Part shown: in pieces, positions 1-7,630 of the stretch
Numbering within the stretch: position 1 is the stretch's first letter
Layout of the letters: each line of letters opens with the position of its first letter
Source of the DNA: Agathobaculum desmolans ATCC 43058
Lineage (GTDB): Bacteria > Bacillota > Clostridia > Oscillospirales > Butyricicoccaceae
NCBI RefSeq assembly: GCF_000701665.1
Contig: NZ_JNJN01000011.1
Span: forward strand, 1-57,333
DNA length: 57,333 nt
Direction of reading: 5' to 3'
Program-made: the position numbers and the translations under genes
The notes under the pieces: generated by a model
Told to the model about the DNA's origin: nothing
The model's input: only the letters and a program-made list of their open reading frames with translations
Database searches by the model: none

Positions 1-455
1 ACTCGATATGAACACAAACGAAATCATTTCTTATGATTTATCTCAAAGTGCCAATATGGAACAGATCCAGAGAATGTTGGCCGGTGCCTTTGCGAAGTTT
101 CCCTCTGTAGATGGCCTGATCTTTCACTCTGATCAAGGGTGGCAGTACCAGCACGTGTACTTCAGGCAGGCACTTAAAGATCACAAAATCATTCAATCCA
201 TGTCAAGGAAGGGTAACTGTTACGACAATTGCATCATGGAGACCTTCTTTGGACGGATGAAAAACGAGATGTTCTACGGGCATGAAAAAGAGTATTCCTC
301 TTTTGAAACGTTTGCTAAGGCTGTTGACACCTACATAAATTACTACAACAACGAAAGAATCCAAGCGAAAACAAAATGGATGCCTCCCGCAAAATTCAGA
401 GAGGCATCCATGTGCACCTAATTCAATTTTTAATGTGTCCAGAATCCTGGGTACA
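1..455 (+). mobile_element. IS3-family insertion sequence, right-hand part
   Basis: The window opens inside an IS3-family element. The transposase stop is at 419-421 and the element most likely ends at 455, where the reverse complement begins TGTACCC and shares scattered positions (TG..CC....A...T.GAC) with the left end of the similar element at 56998. The insertion removed the natural C-terminus of the VirD4-like gene on the opposite strand. The exact tip and target duplication cannot be fixed because the left half of this copy is outside the window. Confidence 0.8.
2..421 (+). CDS. IS3-family transposase OrfB (DDE integrase core), 5'-truncated
   Basis: This is the C-terminal 139 residues of an IS3/IS150-type OrfB transposase, which cuts and joins DNA as the OrfAB fusion. 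The frame is open to the window edge, so the real start is upstream; the ATG at 8 is internal. It shows the second catalytic Asp in the motif HSDQGWQYQH and the third acidic residue in the stretch NCYDNCIMETFFGRMKNE, followed by the usual YINYYNNERIQ tail of the rve domain. The last residues (EASMCT) run almost to the element end. It probably comes from the same type of element whose first reading frame starts at 57055. Confidence 0.9.
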   Translation, partial: LDMNTNEIISYDLSQSANMEQIQRMLAGAFAKFPSVDGLIFHSDQGWQYQHVYFRQALKDHKIIQSMSRKGNCYDNCIMETFFGRMKNEMFYGHEKEYSSFETFAKAVDTYINYYNNERIQAKTKWMPPAKFREASMCT

Positions 456-2081
456 TATCATAGCACCGAGCTGGTATTTGCGGCGGCTTGCCTGCTTTTT
501 CTCTGCCTCCTCCGCGCAACGCCGTTCGATTTTCTGCTTGCGTTCGGCGGCATCCAGTTTCTTCTGCGCTTGCTTTGTACGCTCCTCAACGGTAACCATT
601 GTAATCGAATCTCCTTTTTGTTGTTTCTGAGTATCCGAGATAACCGGATACGCCCCGACCTCCTGCATGAGTCTGTTTGCGGAAATCTTGCACACCCGCG
701 CAAAGCCGTACGGCGACAGTAGAAGCACATCCTTCAACGTCGCCAGCTCATGCGGCTGAACAATGCGCTCACAAACCTCAGAAGTCTGCATGCTGTACCC
801 GCATTTGTGCATCTCGGTGTCAAGCTGCTTGCTGACAGCATGATGACAATATAGGTCTGTGCCCATCGCATCACTGAAAAAACGTTGGGTTTCAGGATCG
901 TTGACACGCAGCACTGCTTGGTATTGACAGTTGTCAAGTATGACTTTACGCTCGACCGAACCGTAATGCTGATCGATTTGCGCGATGCTCTGTACAAAGA
1001 GCGCGATGTTAACCTGCTTGCTCCGCAACGTGGACAGGGCATGTGTTATCATCTCCATCCGTCCGAAGCGAGCGAACTCGTCCATCATCAGCAAAAGCCG
1101 CGAATTTACCTCTGCCCCTCGGGTGCCCTGCTCCGGTCGGCACTCCAAATAATGGAACAGCTGGGCATACATCAGATTGATCACGCCTGCCCATTGCTCC
1201 AACTTGTGCTCTGGGATGTGCAGAAAAATTTGGAAGTCCCGAATCGCATCCCAACTGAAATAGTTTGCTGTCTCGCTCTCTCCGCGCAGCGCGTGGCTGA
1301 TCAGCGGATCGATCGCGAGAATCATCAGGGCATTCCGCAAACCGCGATCAACGCATGCGAGTGTCTCTTCCTTCAGCTCCGCCGTCTCGCCGAGCAGCAT
1401 GCGGACGCGAACGTCGCCGTTTACCTTAAGCGAGATCAAAAGCTCAGATAAGGGCTGTGAAAGAATATAACAAATAGTTTCGCTGAAACTGAGTCCGTGC
1501 GTAAAGCCGTGCAACAGAGCGGCAGCAAACACCGCCTGCTCACTCTCGCGCCAAAAGGGCTGCGGATCCTGCAGTTTCAACGGCATGATTGCACGCACGA
1601 TATCCCAAATGTTGCTGATCAGGTTACTGTCGCTGTCATCACGCAGCAGTGCGAATGGGTCGTAGCCGGGTTCGGATGTATTTTCCGGATTGAATACAAT
1701 GCACGGGCGGTCGACCATACCGCGGCGTAACAGTCGTCGATAGTGGCGTGACAGCTCACCTTTTATATCCGTTACGACGATCGGTCTGCGCCAAGTTTGC
1801 AGCGTCGGCATTGCAATGCCGGTGCTTTTACCGCTGCCGCTGCCGCCAACAATCAAGATATGACCGTCAGCACCTTCCGGCAATCCGACGATGCAGGATT
1901 CGTCAGCGCCACCGAAGAATACGGCGGAGGTTCCGTATTTAAGCCGCAGTTCCTGCGGAACCTGCGGTTCAAACGCCTTGCCGCGAACGCTCTTGCCAAA
2001 CTTTGCGTCGATCGCACCGCGCCGCTTCTGGCGGTCGTATGGTGTGATTTTCGCAATAAATTCCGTTTTTTTCTTACTCAT
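423..2081 (-). CDS. VirD4/TraG-like type IV coupling ATPase, C-terminus replaced by IS sequence
   Basis: A TraG/TraD/VirD4-family coupling protein, which links a relaxase-DNA complex to a type IV secretion channel. Walker A is GGSGSGKS near residues 79-86 and Walker B is LLLMMDEFARFG. The ATG at 2081 (MSKKKTEF) is preferred over upstream in-frame starts because the family-like sequence begins there; the ribosome site is weak. It lacks the two N-terminal membrane helices of classical VirD4, so it is probably a soluble coupling protein. About the last ten residues (from ICTQDSG) are encoded by the IS that ends at 455. The remaining 540 residues hold the whole ATPase core, so activity is possible but not assured. 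Confidence 0.85.
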   Translation of the reverse strand: MSKKKTEFIAKITPYDRQKRRGAIDAKFGKSVRGKAFEPQVPQELRLKYGTSAVFFGGADESCIVGLPEGADGHILIVGGSGSGKSTGIAMPTLQTWRRPIVVTDIKGELSRHYRRLLRRGMVDRPCIVFNPENTSEPGYDPFALLRDDSDSNLISNIWDIVRAIMPLKLQDPQPFWRESEQAVFAAALLHGFTHGLSFSETICYILSQPLSELLISLKVNGDVRVRMLLGETAELKEETLACVDRGLRNALMILAIDPLISHALRGESETANYFSWDAIRDFQIFLHIPEHKLEQWAGVINLMYAQLFHYLECRPEQGTRGAEVNSRLLLMMDEFARFGRMEMITHALSTLRSKQVNIALFVQSIAQIDQHYGSVERKVILDNCQYQAVLRVNDPETQRFFSDAMGTDLYCHHAVSKQLDTEMHKCGYSMQTSEVCERIVQPHELATLKDVLLLSPYGFARVCKISANRLMQEVGAYPVISDTQKQQKGDSITMVTVEERTKQAQKKLDAAERKQKIERRCAEEAEKKQASRRKYQLGAMICTQDSGHIKN

Positions 2082-2183
2082 AGAAGCTCTCTCGCTTTCT
2101 TGGGGATTGTTTTGACCGGTCATCACAATTAGCATAAACGACAAATGCGAAACGTGACGGGACAAAAATAGAACCGAGCTGGA

Positions 2184-2212
2184 TTGCGAGAAGCTGTCGT
2201 GCTTGTTATAAT
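2184..2212 (+). promoter_or_regulatory. Sigma-A-type promoter for the 2247 gene
   Basis: TTGCGA at 2184-2189 and TATAAT at 2207-2212 are separated by 17 bp. The promoter lies 35 bp upstream of the ATG at 2247 and fires away from the VirD4-like gene. Confidence 0.65.
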
Positions 2213-2246
2213 GGAATGGCAAATATTAGAGAACGGAGAAGACGAT

Positions 2247-3482
2247 ATGCAATATAAAGAATACTCCAATCAAGACTTGCTTGCGCGGGCAGAGCGCTTT
2301 TACTGGGATATTCAGCCGTTAAAAGATGCGCTGGACAAAGACCCGTCTTTTTTCCTGAATCCAGAAATCCTGCGTGACTTGATGCTTAATTATTGCAGCG
2401 GAGAGACATTTCAGGCATTTACTATTGAGGAAAAGTTGGATGATTTCTTTCAGAATCTGTTTCGACGAATTCATCGAACGAGTAATGAAATGCAGCTCTG
2501 TTTCGATATTGCGCCGCAAACAGATGAGGTTTGCAAATTTTTAACGTTATGTAATTATTTACATACCAGAAAATCAATACAAGGTATGCCAATCGTGGAT
2601 TTTGTGCTACAAGAAAGCGGCATGAATTTCAGTGACCCTGATTCGCCATTTTATGGTTTGCCTAGTCTTGTCGAAAATGAGACGGAGAAGGTCAAAAAGA
2701 TTCGTATGCGTATATTATCTAAAAGGGAAGTATATATCAAGAATATAAAACGGAATTCCATGTCGAAGGATTCTATCTATGAATGGAGTTTTATGTATAA
2801 AATAGAAAACGAACCCGAACTGGCTGATACCTATAAAAGAATGCATAATTTATATAATGATATCTGTTGCGTGCATCGGTTACCCCCTGAAAAAGTGTCT
2901 GCAGAAAAAGTGTGTACAGCATATAAGAAATTTGCATCCAAGCTCAAAAAGCTGTCTTACGAAAAGGTTGCTGCACTGCAAAGGGCGACTATAGAGCATA
3001 TTTGTGCCAACAAGGATTACTATGGAATCAACCTGTATCGTTTTGAGCGAACCATGCGGGCATGCATCCTGTCGAGAGAAATCGAACGCTTGGAAAGCTG
3101 CGCTGAAAGCAAAAATAAGGGTTCCCTTTTGCAAAAGTTCACTCTGTTAAGTGATGTAAGTTTCCCCAGCATATATGAGGAATTGTATAAGCTGCCATAC
3201 CGAAAATTAATCCGATATGCAAGCGTTTTTTCTAACTATATTGCAAGCACTTCGGTAATCGCTTGCTTGATTTTAGATGAGTTAATCGAACAGAATCTTT
3301 TTGGAGAGCAGAGCGAGTGGAAAGAACTGTTTCGCACCACTATTAATAAATTGGCAGAAACCGTACTCTACAATCCAGAAAAGATAGAGTTTCCTAACGG
3401 CGAGGGCGCGGAAAATAGTTTCCGTCAAATATTGAATTCGTCTGTCATTTGGGAACTTGCTCCAATTATGCCGAACCCATAA
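2247..3482 (+). CDS. Hypothetical protein of 411 residues on the mobile element
   Basis: Not recognised. The ATG at 2247 is chosen because GGAGAAG sits 8 bp upstream; an earlier in-frame start at 2184 overlaps the promoter. The protein is mostly helical-looking, rich in Lys, Glu, Leu and Tyr, with no signal peptide, membrane helix or cysteine cluster. A basic central stretch follows residue 155 (KVKKIRMRILSKRE). It is transcribed alone and its stop at 3482 nearly abuts the stop of the convergent resolvase gene. Its AT-rich codon use matches the element cargo rather than the chromosome. It could be a defence or regulatory cargo protein, but nothing in the sequence says which. Confidence 0.7.
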   Translation: MQYKEYSNQDLLARAERFYWDIQPLKDALDKDPSFFLNPEILRDLMLNYCSGETFQAFTIEEKLDDFFQNLFRRIHRTSNEMQLCFDIAPQTDEVCKFLTLCNYLHTRKSIQGMPIVDFVLQESGMNFSDPDSPFYGLPSLVENETEKVKKIRMRILSKREVYIKNIKRNSMSKDSIYEWSFMYKIENEPELADTYKRMHNLYNDICCVHRLPPEKVSAEKVCTAYKKFASKLKKLSYEKVAALQRATIEHICANKDYYGINLYRFERTMRACILSREIERLESCAESKNKGSLLQKFTLLSDVSFPSIYEELYKLPYRKLIRYASVFSNYIASTSVIACLILDELIEQNLFGEQSEWKELFRTTINKLAETVLYNPEKIEFPNGEGAENSFRQILNSSVIWELAPIMPNP

Positions 3483-3485
3483 GGG

Positions 3486-4034
3486 TTATTCATGCACTCG
3501 CCGATAGAATGTGTTCGGCTTGAGTCCCGTCTTTCGCATGGCCTCCCTCGCTGTGATCTCGCCACGCCGCCAACGGGTAACGACAGCCTCGAAATTATCT
3601 GGCAGGGGGAGCGGCTTGCGGCCGGTGTATTTGCCCTGCTGCTTGGCAATCGCTATGCCTTCTCGCTGGCGCTGTAAAATGTACTCCCGCTCGAGCTCGG
3701 CGACAGCGGCAAACACAGTCAGCATAAACTTGCCGGTTGGGGTGGTCGTGTCAATCGCTTCCTTCTTCGAGACGAACTCGACCTCCTTGGCGGTCAGTTG
3801 CTCGACAAGTTCCAGCAGGTCGCGGGTATTGCGGGCGAAGCGGCTGATGGATTCAACGATCACCGTATCCCCTCTGCGGACATATTGCATCATGCGCTGC
3901 AGCTCCGGACGGTCGGTATTTTTTCCACTTGCTTTATCGAGAAATATCTCGTCCACGTTAAGCTCGCGCAGCAGTGTCTGCTGCCGAGCGGGGTTCTGTT
4001 CCTCCGTACTGACGCGGATATAGCCGATTTTCAT
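3486..4034 (-). CDS. Small serine recombinase (resolvase/invertase type)
   Basis: A 182-residue serine recombinase of the Hin/Tn3-resolvase size class. The catalytic serine is Ser9 in GYIRVST, followed by the DKASGKNTDRPELQRM segment, the IVESISRFARNTRDLLELV motif with its catalytic arginines, and a C-terminal HTH (AMRKTGLKPNTFYRRV). It would bind a short crossover site and perform resolution or inversion. GGAAG lies upstream of the ATG at 4034. It diverges from the VbhA-Fic pair and converges on the 411-aa gene. It is too short to be the large serine integrase of an integrative element, so it is more likely a resolvase for multimers or an inversion switch. No paired crossover sites were found by eye. 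Confidence 0.9.
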   Translation of the reverse strand: MKIGYIRVSTEEQNPARQQTLLRELNVDEIFLDKASGKNTDRPELQRMMQYVRRGDTVIVESISRFARNTRDLLELVEQLTAKEVEFVSKKEAIDTTTPTGKFMLTVFAAVAELEREYILQRQREGIAIAKQQGKYTGRKPLPLPDNFEAVVTRWRRGEITAREAMRKTGLKPNTFYRRVHE

Positions 4035-4064
4035 TCAATTCTTCCTTTCCGCTGAAAAAGTTGG

Positions 4065-4094
4065 TATACTACTAATATAAAGGATGTGAGCGAT
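4065..4094 (+). promoter_or_regulatory. Putative -10 box and ribosome site of the VbhA-Fic pair
   Basis: TATACT at 4065-4070 precedes AAGGATGTGAG and the ATG at 4095. A good -35 box is not evident, so toxin-antitoxin autoregulation is only a possibility. Confidence 0.35.
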
Positions 4095-4265
4095 ATGGTA
4101 TCAATACAGCAAACTCTGTCCGAAGCACTAGACAACATCGCAATGTCCTGCCAGATGGAAGGACTGGAACTCACACCAGAGATTCGTGCGCTGTGTCTAT
4201 CTGTGATGAACGGCAGCGTCAGCCTTCAGGACAGTCTGCACCAGTTGAATACAAAATATAGTTGA
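4095..4265 (+). CDS. vbhA: VbhA-like antitoxin of a Fic toxin
   Basis: A 56-residue protein directly upstream of the Fic gene. It carries S18-C-Q-M-E22-G23, an exact match to the inhibitory (S/T)xxxE(G/N) motif by which class I Fic antitoxins place a glutamate in the ATP site of the toxin. The rest fits the small helical VbhA fold, ending in LHQLNTKYS. The ATG at 4095 has AAGGATGTGAG upstream, and the stop at 4263-4265 is 14 bp before the Fic ATG. Small antitoxins of this kind are easily missed in annotation. The family call rests on motif plus context and is fairly firm. Confidence 0.85.
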   Translation: MVSIQQTLSEALDNIAMSCQMEGLELTPEIRALCLSVMNGSVSLQDSLHQLNTKYS

Positions 4266-4279
4266 GGTGATGGGCAGGG

Positions 4280-4867
4280 ATGGCTTACAGTATTACGCCA
4301 GCAGCGGATGATTGCTATCCGGGCACCAGTGTGTTGATCAACAAATTGGACATCAAGGATCAGAAACAATTGGACGAAAACGAAACGCTGATCACATCGG
4401 TCAAGATACTGCAAATCGAGATGAATCCAATCACAGTAGAACCGGATTTCGCATATCTAAAACAGCTGCACCGCATATTATTTCATGAGCTCTATAGTTG
4501 GGCAGGAGAGGTGCGTACTATCAATATCAGTAAGATGCGCACTGCATTCTGCCCTGCAGATCAGATTGAAAAAACATCGCAGGCCATTTTTGAACGGCTG
4601 CAGGCTTATCACTATTTTCGCGATCTGCCGCGTGATCAGTTGGTTGTGGAGCTGGCCGATCTATATGACTCCCTCAATTATCTACATCCGTTCCGGGAAG
4701 GCAATGGCCGGGTACAGCGATTGTACTTCCGTCGGCTGGCACAGTGGAGTGGTCATAACTTGAACTTTGCCGCCGTAGACAGCGATCGAATGATGATTGC
4801 CACAATTCGCGCCTCTGCGGGTGTGATGGATGATTTGCGTCAGGTCTTTGACGAGATTTTAGAATGA
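4280..4867 (+). CDS. fic: Fic-domain toxin (AMP transferase, VbhT-like)
   Basis: A 195-residue Fic protein with the complete active-site motif HPFREGNGR at residues 136-144, where the histidine is catalytic and the rest binds the nucleotide phosphates. Fic enzymes transfer AMP from ATP to hydroxyl groups of target proteins; VbhT and FicT toxins modify DNA gyrase and topoisomerase IV. The N-terminal half lacks the inhibitory motif, consistent with a class I enzyme held in check by a separate antitoxin, here the 4095 gene. GAGGTGA at 4264-4270 overlaps the antitoxin stop, so translation is probably coupled. On a mobile element it would act as a stabilisation or competitor-exclusion module. Confidence 0.93.
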   Translation: MAYSITPAADDCYPGTSVLINKLDIKDQKQLDENETLITSVKILQIEMNPITVEPDFAYLKQLHRILFHELYSWAGEVRTINISKMRTAFCPADQIEKTSQAIFERLQAYHYFRDLPRDQLVVELADLYDSLNYLHPFREGNGRVQRLYFRRLAQWSGHNLNFAAVDSDRMMIATIRASAGVMDDLRQVFDEILE

Positions 4868-4872
4868 ATATT

Positions 4873-4969
4873 GCAATAGGGTCGGTACGGATCATGGCAC
4901 ATGTCAAAATCACGAAACCGACCCTATTGCCATACTTTTTACATGTGTCAGTAGGGTACACCCTATTGC
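4873..4969. repeat. Inverted and direct copies of ACCCTATTGC downstream of the Fic gene
   Basis: GCAATAGGGTCGGT at 4873-4886 is perfectly inverted at 4917-4930 (14 bp arms, 30 bp spacer). ACCCTATTGC recurs at 4960-4969, and TAGGGT-AC-ACCCTA forms a small palindrome at 4952-4965. No T tract follows the long stem directly, so it is not a clean terminator. It could be a protein-binding array or a nick/resolution site. Nothing else was seen in the 170 bp between the Fic stop and the 35-aa gene. Confidence 0.7.
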
Positions 4970-5035
4970 ACCACAAAACCGGATGTACCTATTCCCTCAT
5001 CCCGTATATTTTTGCAGAGCAGCAAGGCGTGCCTC

Positions 5036-5143
5036 TTATGGAAACACGGTGCAGTAGCCAGCTGGTATATCCTCCGGATCATCCTCGTCCAGCAGTTCCC
5101 CCAGCACCATGGCAACACCAAGCAGAATCGTTCCCCAGTCCAA
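5036..5143 (-). CDS. 35-residue peptide downstream of the amidoligase/amidotransferase pair
   Basis: A TTG codon at 5143 is preceded at 6 bp by GGAGGG and opens a 35-residue frame that begins 17 bp after the amidotransferase stop. The first 18 residues are hydrophobic (DWGTILLGVAMVLGELL), the middle is very acidic (DEDDPEDIP) and the end is AGYCTVFP with a single Cys. Position, ribosome site and tight spacing say it is translated. Amidoligases of this class are proposed to make amide bonds on peptides or proteins, so this peptide is a natural candidate substrate with acidic side chains as acceptors. It could instead be a small membrane partner of the enzymes. It resembles nothing I can name. 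Confidence 0.6.
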   Translation of the reverse strand: MDWGTILLGVAMVLGELLDEDDPEDIPAGYCTVFP

Positions 5144-5160
5144 TGTAATCCCTCCGTTCG

Positions 5161-6102
5161 TCAGTACGCATACAGCAGTTCCCCCGTCACCTCATGCAGC
5201 AGGGGCGGGTCATACAGCATTTCCTCGATCTCCTCCTCCGAACAGCCGTAGTCCAGCAGCGCCTGTATTTCATCCGCCGCTACGCCAAATGCCTTGGCCA
5301 CCGCGAACAGGTCATCATTGCGCTGCGGCGATTCCTCCGATGCGAACATGCTGTAATACGGCCGATACCGCCACCAGTGCTCATAGGTTGTCCGCGGGAT
5401 GAAGCTGCCTGTGGTGATACGCCCCCTGCTGTCTATCTTCAAAATATCACCCTCCTCCGGCTCCTGTATACTGCAGGGCGTGCCGAAACCAAGCCGCTTT
5501 ATCGTCCGGGTCAGAATTTCCTTGGTGGACGCATAGAGCAAATACCCGTCATAGCGGAAGATGCAGAGCGGGTTGTCGCCCTTGACAATCCAGATGCTGT
5601 CTTCCGCATCCAGCACCGTAAACACAAAAGTGCCCTCAACTGCTTCAGCCATTTCCTTCAGGCCGGCAAAGTTGAGGGCGTTTTGTTTTTCCATGAGCTG
5701 TACAGCTACATAGCTGTCCGTCTCCACACTCGTTTCAGGCAGGCTTTCTGCTAATTTCAGCATCCGGTCGTTCCACAGCACACCGTTGTGGGCAAGGGCG
5801 AAGGACTTTCCATTGGCCTTCCCTATAAAGGGATGATTGTTCTGGTTGTGCTTCTCGCTGCCCTGTGTGGTCATCCGGGTGTGCCCCATCACCGCCTGCA
5901 CACCGTTGGGGATGCGCAACCGCAGTTTGTGTGCCGGCAGCGGGCGTTTGTAGATCCGCATACGGCCTGAGAAATTATAGGCAATGCCGGTGGCATCCGT
6001 GCCCCGCACTTCACATTCTCGGGCAAGCGTGTTCAGAATCCGGTTTTTCTGTCTGGTCGTGAGCACATGGCTGTAGTCTATCAATCCAAATAAGCTGCAC
6101 AT
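5161..6102 (-). CDS. Class II glutamine amidotransferase-like protein
   Basis: A 313-residue Ntn-type glutamine amidotransferase. Met1 precedes Cys2, the N-terminal nucleophile exposed by methionine removal, in MCSLFGLIDY. Other family signatures are RGTDATGIAY, GHTRMTTQGS and LAHNGVLWN, which form the glutamine pocket. The enzyme would release ammonia from glutamine. No synthetase domain is fused; a C-terminal extension of about 60 residues ends in acidic helices. The ATG at 6102 follows the amidoligase stop by 2 bp with GGGAGG upstream, so the two products are made together and ammonia is probably passed to the neighbouring amidoligase. The substrate is unknown. Confidence 0.88.
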   Translation of the reverse strand: MCSLFGLIDYSHVLTTRQKNRILNTLARECEVRGTDATGIAYNFSGRMRIYKRPLPAHKLRLRIPNGVQAVMGHTRMTTQGSEKHNQNNHPFIGKANGKSFALAHNGVLWNDRMLKLAESLPETSVETDSYVAVQLMEKQNALNFAGLKEMAEAVEGTFVFTVLDAEDSIWIVKGDNPLCIFRYDGYLLYASTKEILTRTIKRLGFGTPCSIQEPEEGDILKIDSRGRITTGSFIPRTTYEHWWRYRPYYSMFASEESPQRNDDLFAVAKAFGVAADEIQALLDYGCSEEEIEEMLYDPPLLHEVTGELLYAY

Positions 6103-6104
6103 AT

Positions 6105-7205
6105 TCAGTCCTCCCCGCCGCAGGCCATACAAACCGCTTCATTGACATACAGCCGCCGTTCCTTGAGATATTGGATCAGCTCCGGCTCACGGATCCGATC
6201 CAGAAAGTCAAACCAGCTCATATCCTGTACATCGGTATCGGACATGGAAACAGCCACTTCGCAGAGGTGATCTACCAACTGCAAGGTGGCTGTCAGGGTA
6301 TTCAGTTTCAGTGTGCCGCGGAACAGACGCAGCTCCACCGTATCTGCATTGGTCAGATTTACTGCGGTATACCGTCCGGCACAGGAGTTCTTCGCATGGT
6401 CGATCTGCTCCTTGGGGCAGAGCTTCATGCCGTATCGCGCCGCCCAGCGGTTGAGCTGATACTGTGTCCGGCGGCTGAACCGCAGCAGCTCCGGCCAGAA
6501 CTTCTCTACAAAGAAGACCAGACGGGCAATCCCGGCCTCCTGCGCTTCGTACGTGCAACCGAAGGCCATGCGGGAGATATGGACATGTAAACCGCAGGTA
6601 CCGGCGGAATGGCTCTGGTAATCCATCTGCCGGGCGGTATCCAGCACTGCTCCCCATGGCATTTCGTGCAGATGATAGTCCAGCGTCATGGGATGTGTCA
6701 CGAGCTCCAAGCCGTCATCCAGACTGCCGTCTGTCTTGATGTACAGGTTCTCCGCCTGCCGGTTGGCGACCCGCAGCAGGCGTTCGGCATGGGAAGTGCA
6801 TTGCCCGCCGTTATCAATCTCAAGCTCCACACCGAACTTGCGCAGCCCTTTGCCGTGGAATACCAGATCCGGAGTGTAGTTGTAATCATGGATCACCGCA
6901 TCATCACGCACATCATCATAGCAATCCCGGCAGAGGTATTCCTCCCCGAATTCACAGACATCCGAATTGTGGATCAGCACACCGCAGCGGTCACAGCGGG
7001 TATAGTGGTGGTCATAGCAGTACCGGCACAGGGAATGGTGGCCGTCCCCAGCATCGGATTCGATATAAAACCGACCTCCGCATTCATCGCAGATAAACGT
7101 CAGCCGCTCCGCGCACGGCTGGCACAGCCGGTCTCCCTCTGCCAATACGGCTTCTTCGAGCGGGAATACTTCCCCGCAGTGATTACAGATATAGGTCGTT
7201 TGCAT
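6105..7205 (-). CDS. Amidoligase (GCS/glutamine-synthetase-like fold) with three N-terminal zinc ribbons
   Basis: A 366-residue protein. Residues 1-96 hold three copies of CxxC-17-CxxC (Cys 7/10/28/31, 39/42/60/63, 71/74/92/95), a strikingly regular set of zinc-binding modules. The rest is an Amidoligase_2-type carboxylate-amine ligase core: FGVELEID at 123-130, KTDGSLDDGLELVTHP, GLHVHISR and VNLTNADTVELRLFRGT, matching the Mg-ATP and substrate motifs of glutamate-cysteine-ligase-like enzymes. Such enzymes form amide bonds with ATP. AGGAGG lies 8 bp upstream of the ATG at 7205. Family proposals point to peptide or cell-wall modification; here the zinc ribbons suggest binding of a protein or nucleic acid partner. 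Confidence 0.87.
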   Translation of the reverse strand: MQTTYICNHCGEVFPLEEAVLAEGDRLCQPCAERLTFICDECGGRFYIESDAGDGHHSLCRYCYDHHYTRCDRCGVLIHNSDVCEFGEEYLCRDCYDDVRDDAVIHDYNYTPDLVFHGKGLRKFGVELEIDNGGQCTSHAERLLRVANRQAENLYIKTDGSLDDGLELVTHPMTLDYHLHEMPWGAVLDTARQMDYQSHSAGTCGLHVHISRMAFGCTYEAQEAGIARLVFFVEKFWPELLRFSRRTQYQLNRWAARYGMKLCPKEQIDHAKNSCAGRYTAVNLTNADTVELRLFRGTLKLNTLTATLQLVDHLCEVAVSMSDTDVQDMSWFDFLDRIREPELIQYLKERRLYVNEAVCMACGGED

Positions 7206-7249
7206 GATTTGTTCCTCCTGCTTGGCAATTTTCAGTATCATACGCCAGA

Positions 7250-7543
7250 TCAAACAGGATGTTCGCTTTCTTCCTGTTCCAGCATCATCACGGTTTCTGT
7301 TTCACCAAACCGAACAACGATCACTGTATGAATCGGCTTATCCACTGGAAATACAACGACGTTTTCATAGGCGGGATAGGTTTGCGTATGGCGGATGCGC
7401 TGCATCCCGTTTTCCTCAGACAGCTCGAACATCTGCCGTGTGCCATGCTGTACGTTCATATCTCCGATTGCATACCATAGGAGATAGGGAACCCACTCCG
7501 GCAATTCTTTCGCTATTCGGTCTGAAATAAATACATTTTTCAT
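7250..7543 (-). CDS. DUF960-family protein
   Basis: A 97-residue protein resembling the DUF960 family, small Firmicutes proteins of unknown role: an ISDRIAKELP-type start, a tryptophan-rich LLWYAIGDMN segment, FELSEENG and IRHTQTYPAYE, then a beta-rich tail ending in acidic residues. The ATG at 7543 has AGAGG upstream; an earlier in-frame start lies too close to the upstream terminator. It is the first gene of the run DUF960, amidoligase, amidotransferase, 35-aa peptide, with 44 bp to the amidoligase start. Its role in that set is not known. Confidence 0.7.
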   Translation of the reverse strand: MKNVFISDRIAKELPEWVPYLLWYAIGDMNVQHGTRQMFELSEENGMQRIRHTQTYPAYENVVVFPVDKPIHTVIVVRFGETETVMMLEQEESEHPV

Positions 7544-7561
7544 GTCATGCGCCTCTTTCGC

Positions 7562-7593
7562 AATAAAAATACCCGCTGGAATCATCCAGCGGG
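7562..7593 (-). terminator. Terminator between the XRE gene and the DUF960/amidoligase run
   Basis: CCCGCTGGA at 7572-7580 pairs perfectly with TCCAGCGGG at 7585-7593 around a 4-nt loop. On the minus strand the stem is followed by TATTTTTATT. It would limit read-through from the XRE gene into the downstream genes. Confidence 0.8.
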
Positions 7594-7630
7594 TTCACTA
7601 TTATAGTTTATATCTCCTTGCGAATGCAGT

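Noticed and set aside
3486-4034. Serine recombinase as the integrase of the feoB element
   Set aside because: At 182 residues it lacks the large C-terminal domain of serine integrases and is far from the junction.
4873-4969. Possible CRISPR repeat
   Set aside because: Only three short copies in mixed orientation with uneven spacers and no cas genes nearby.
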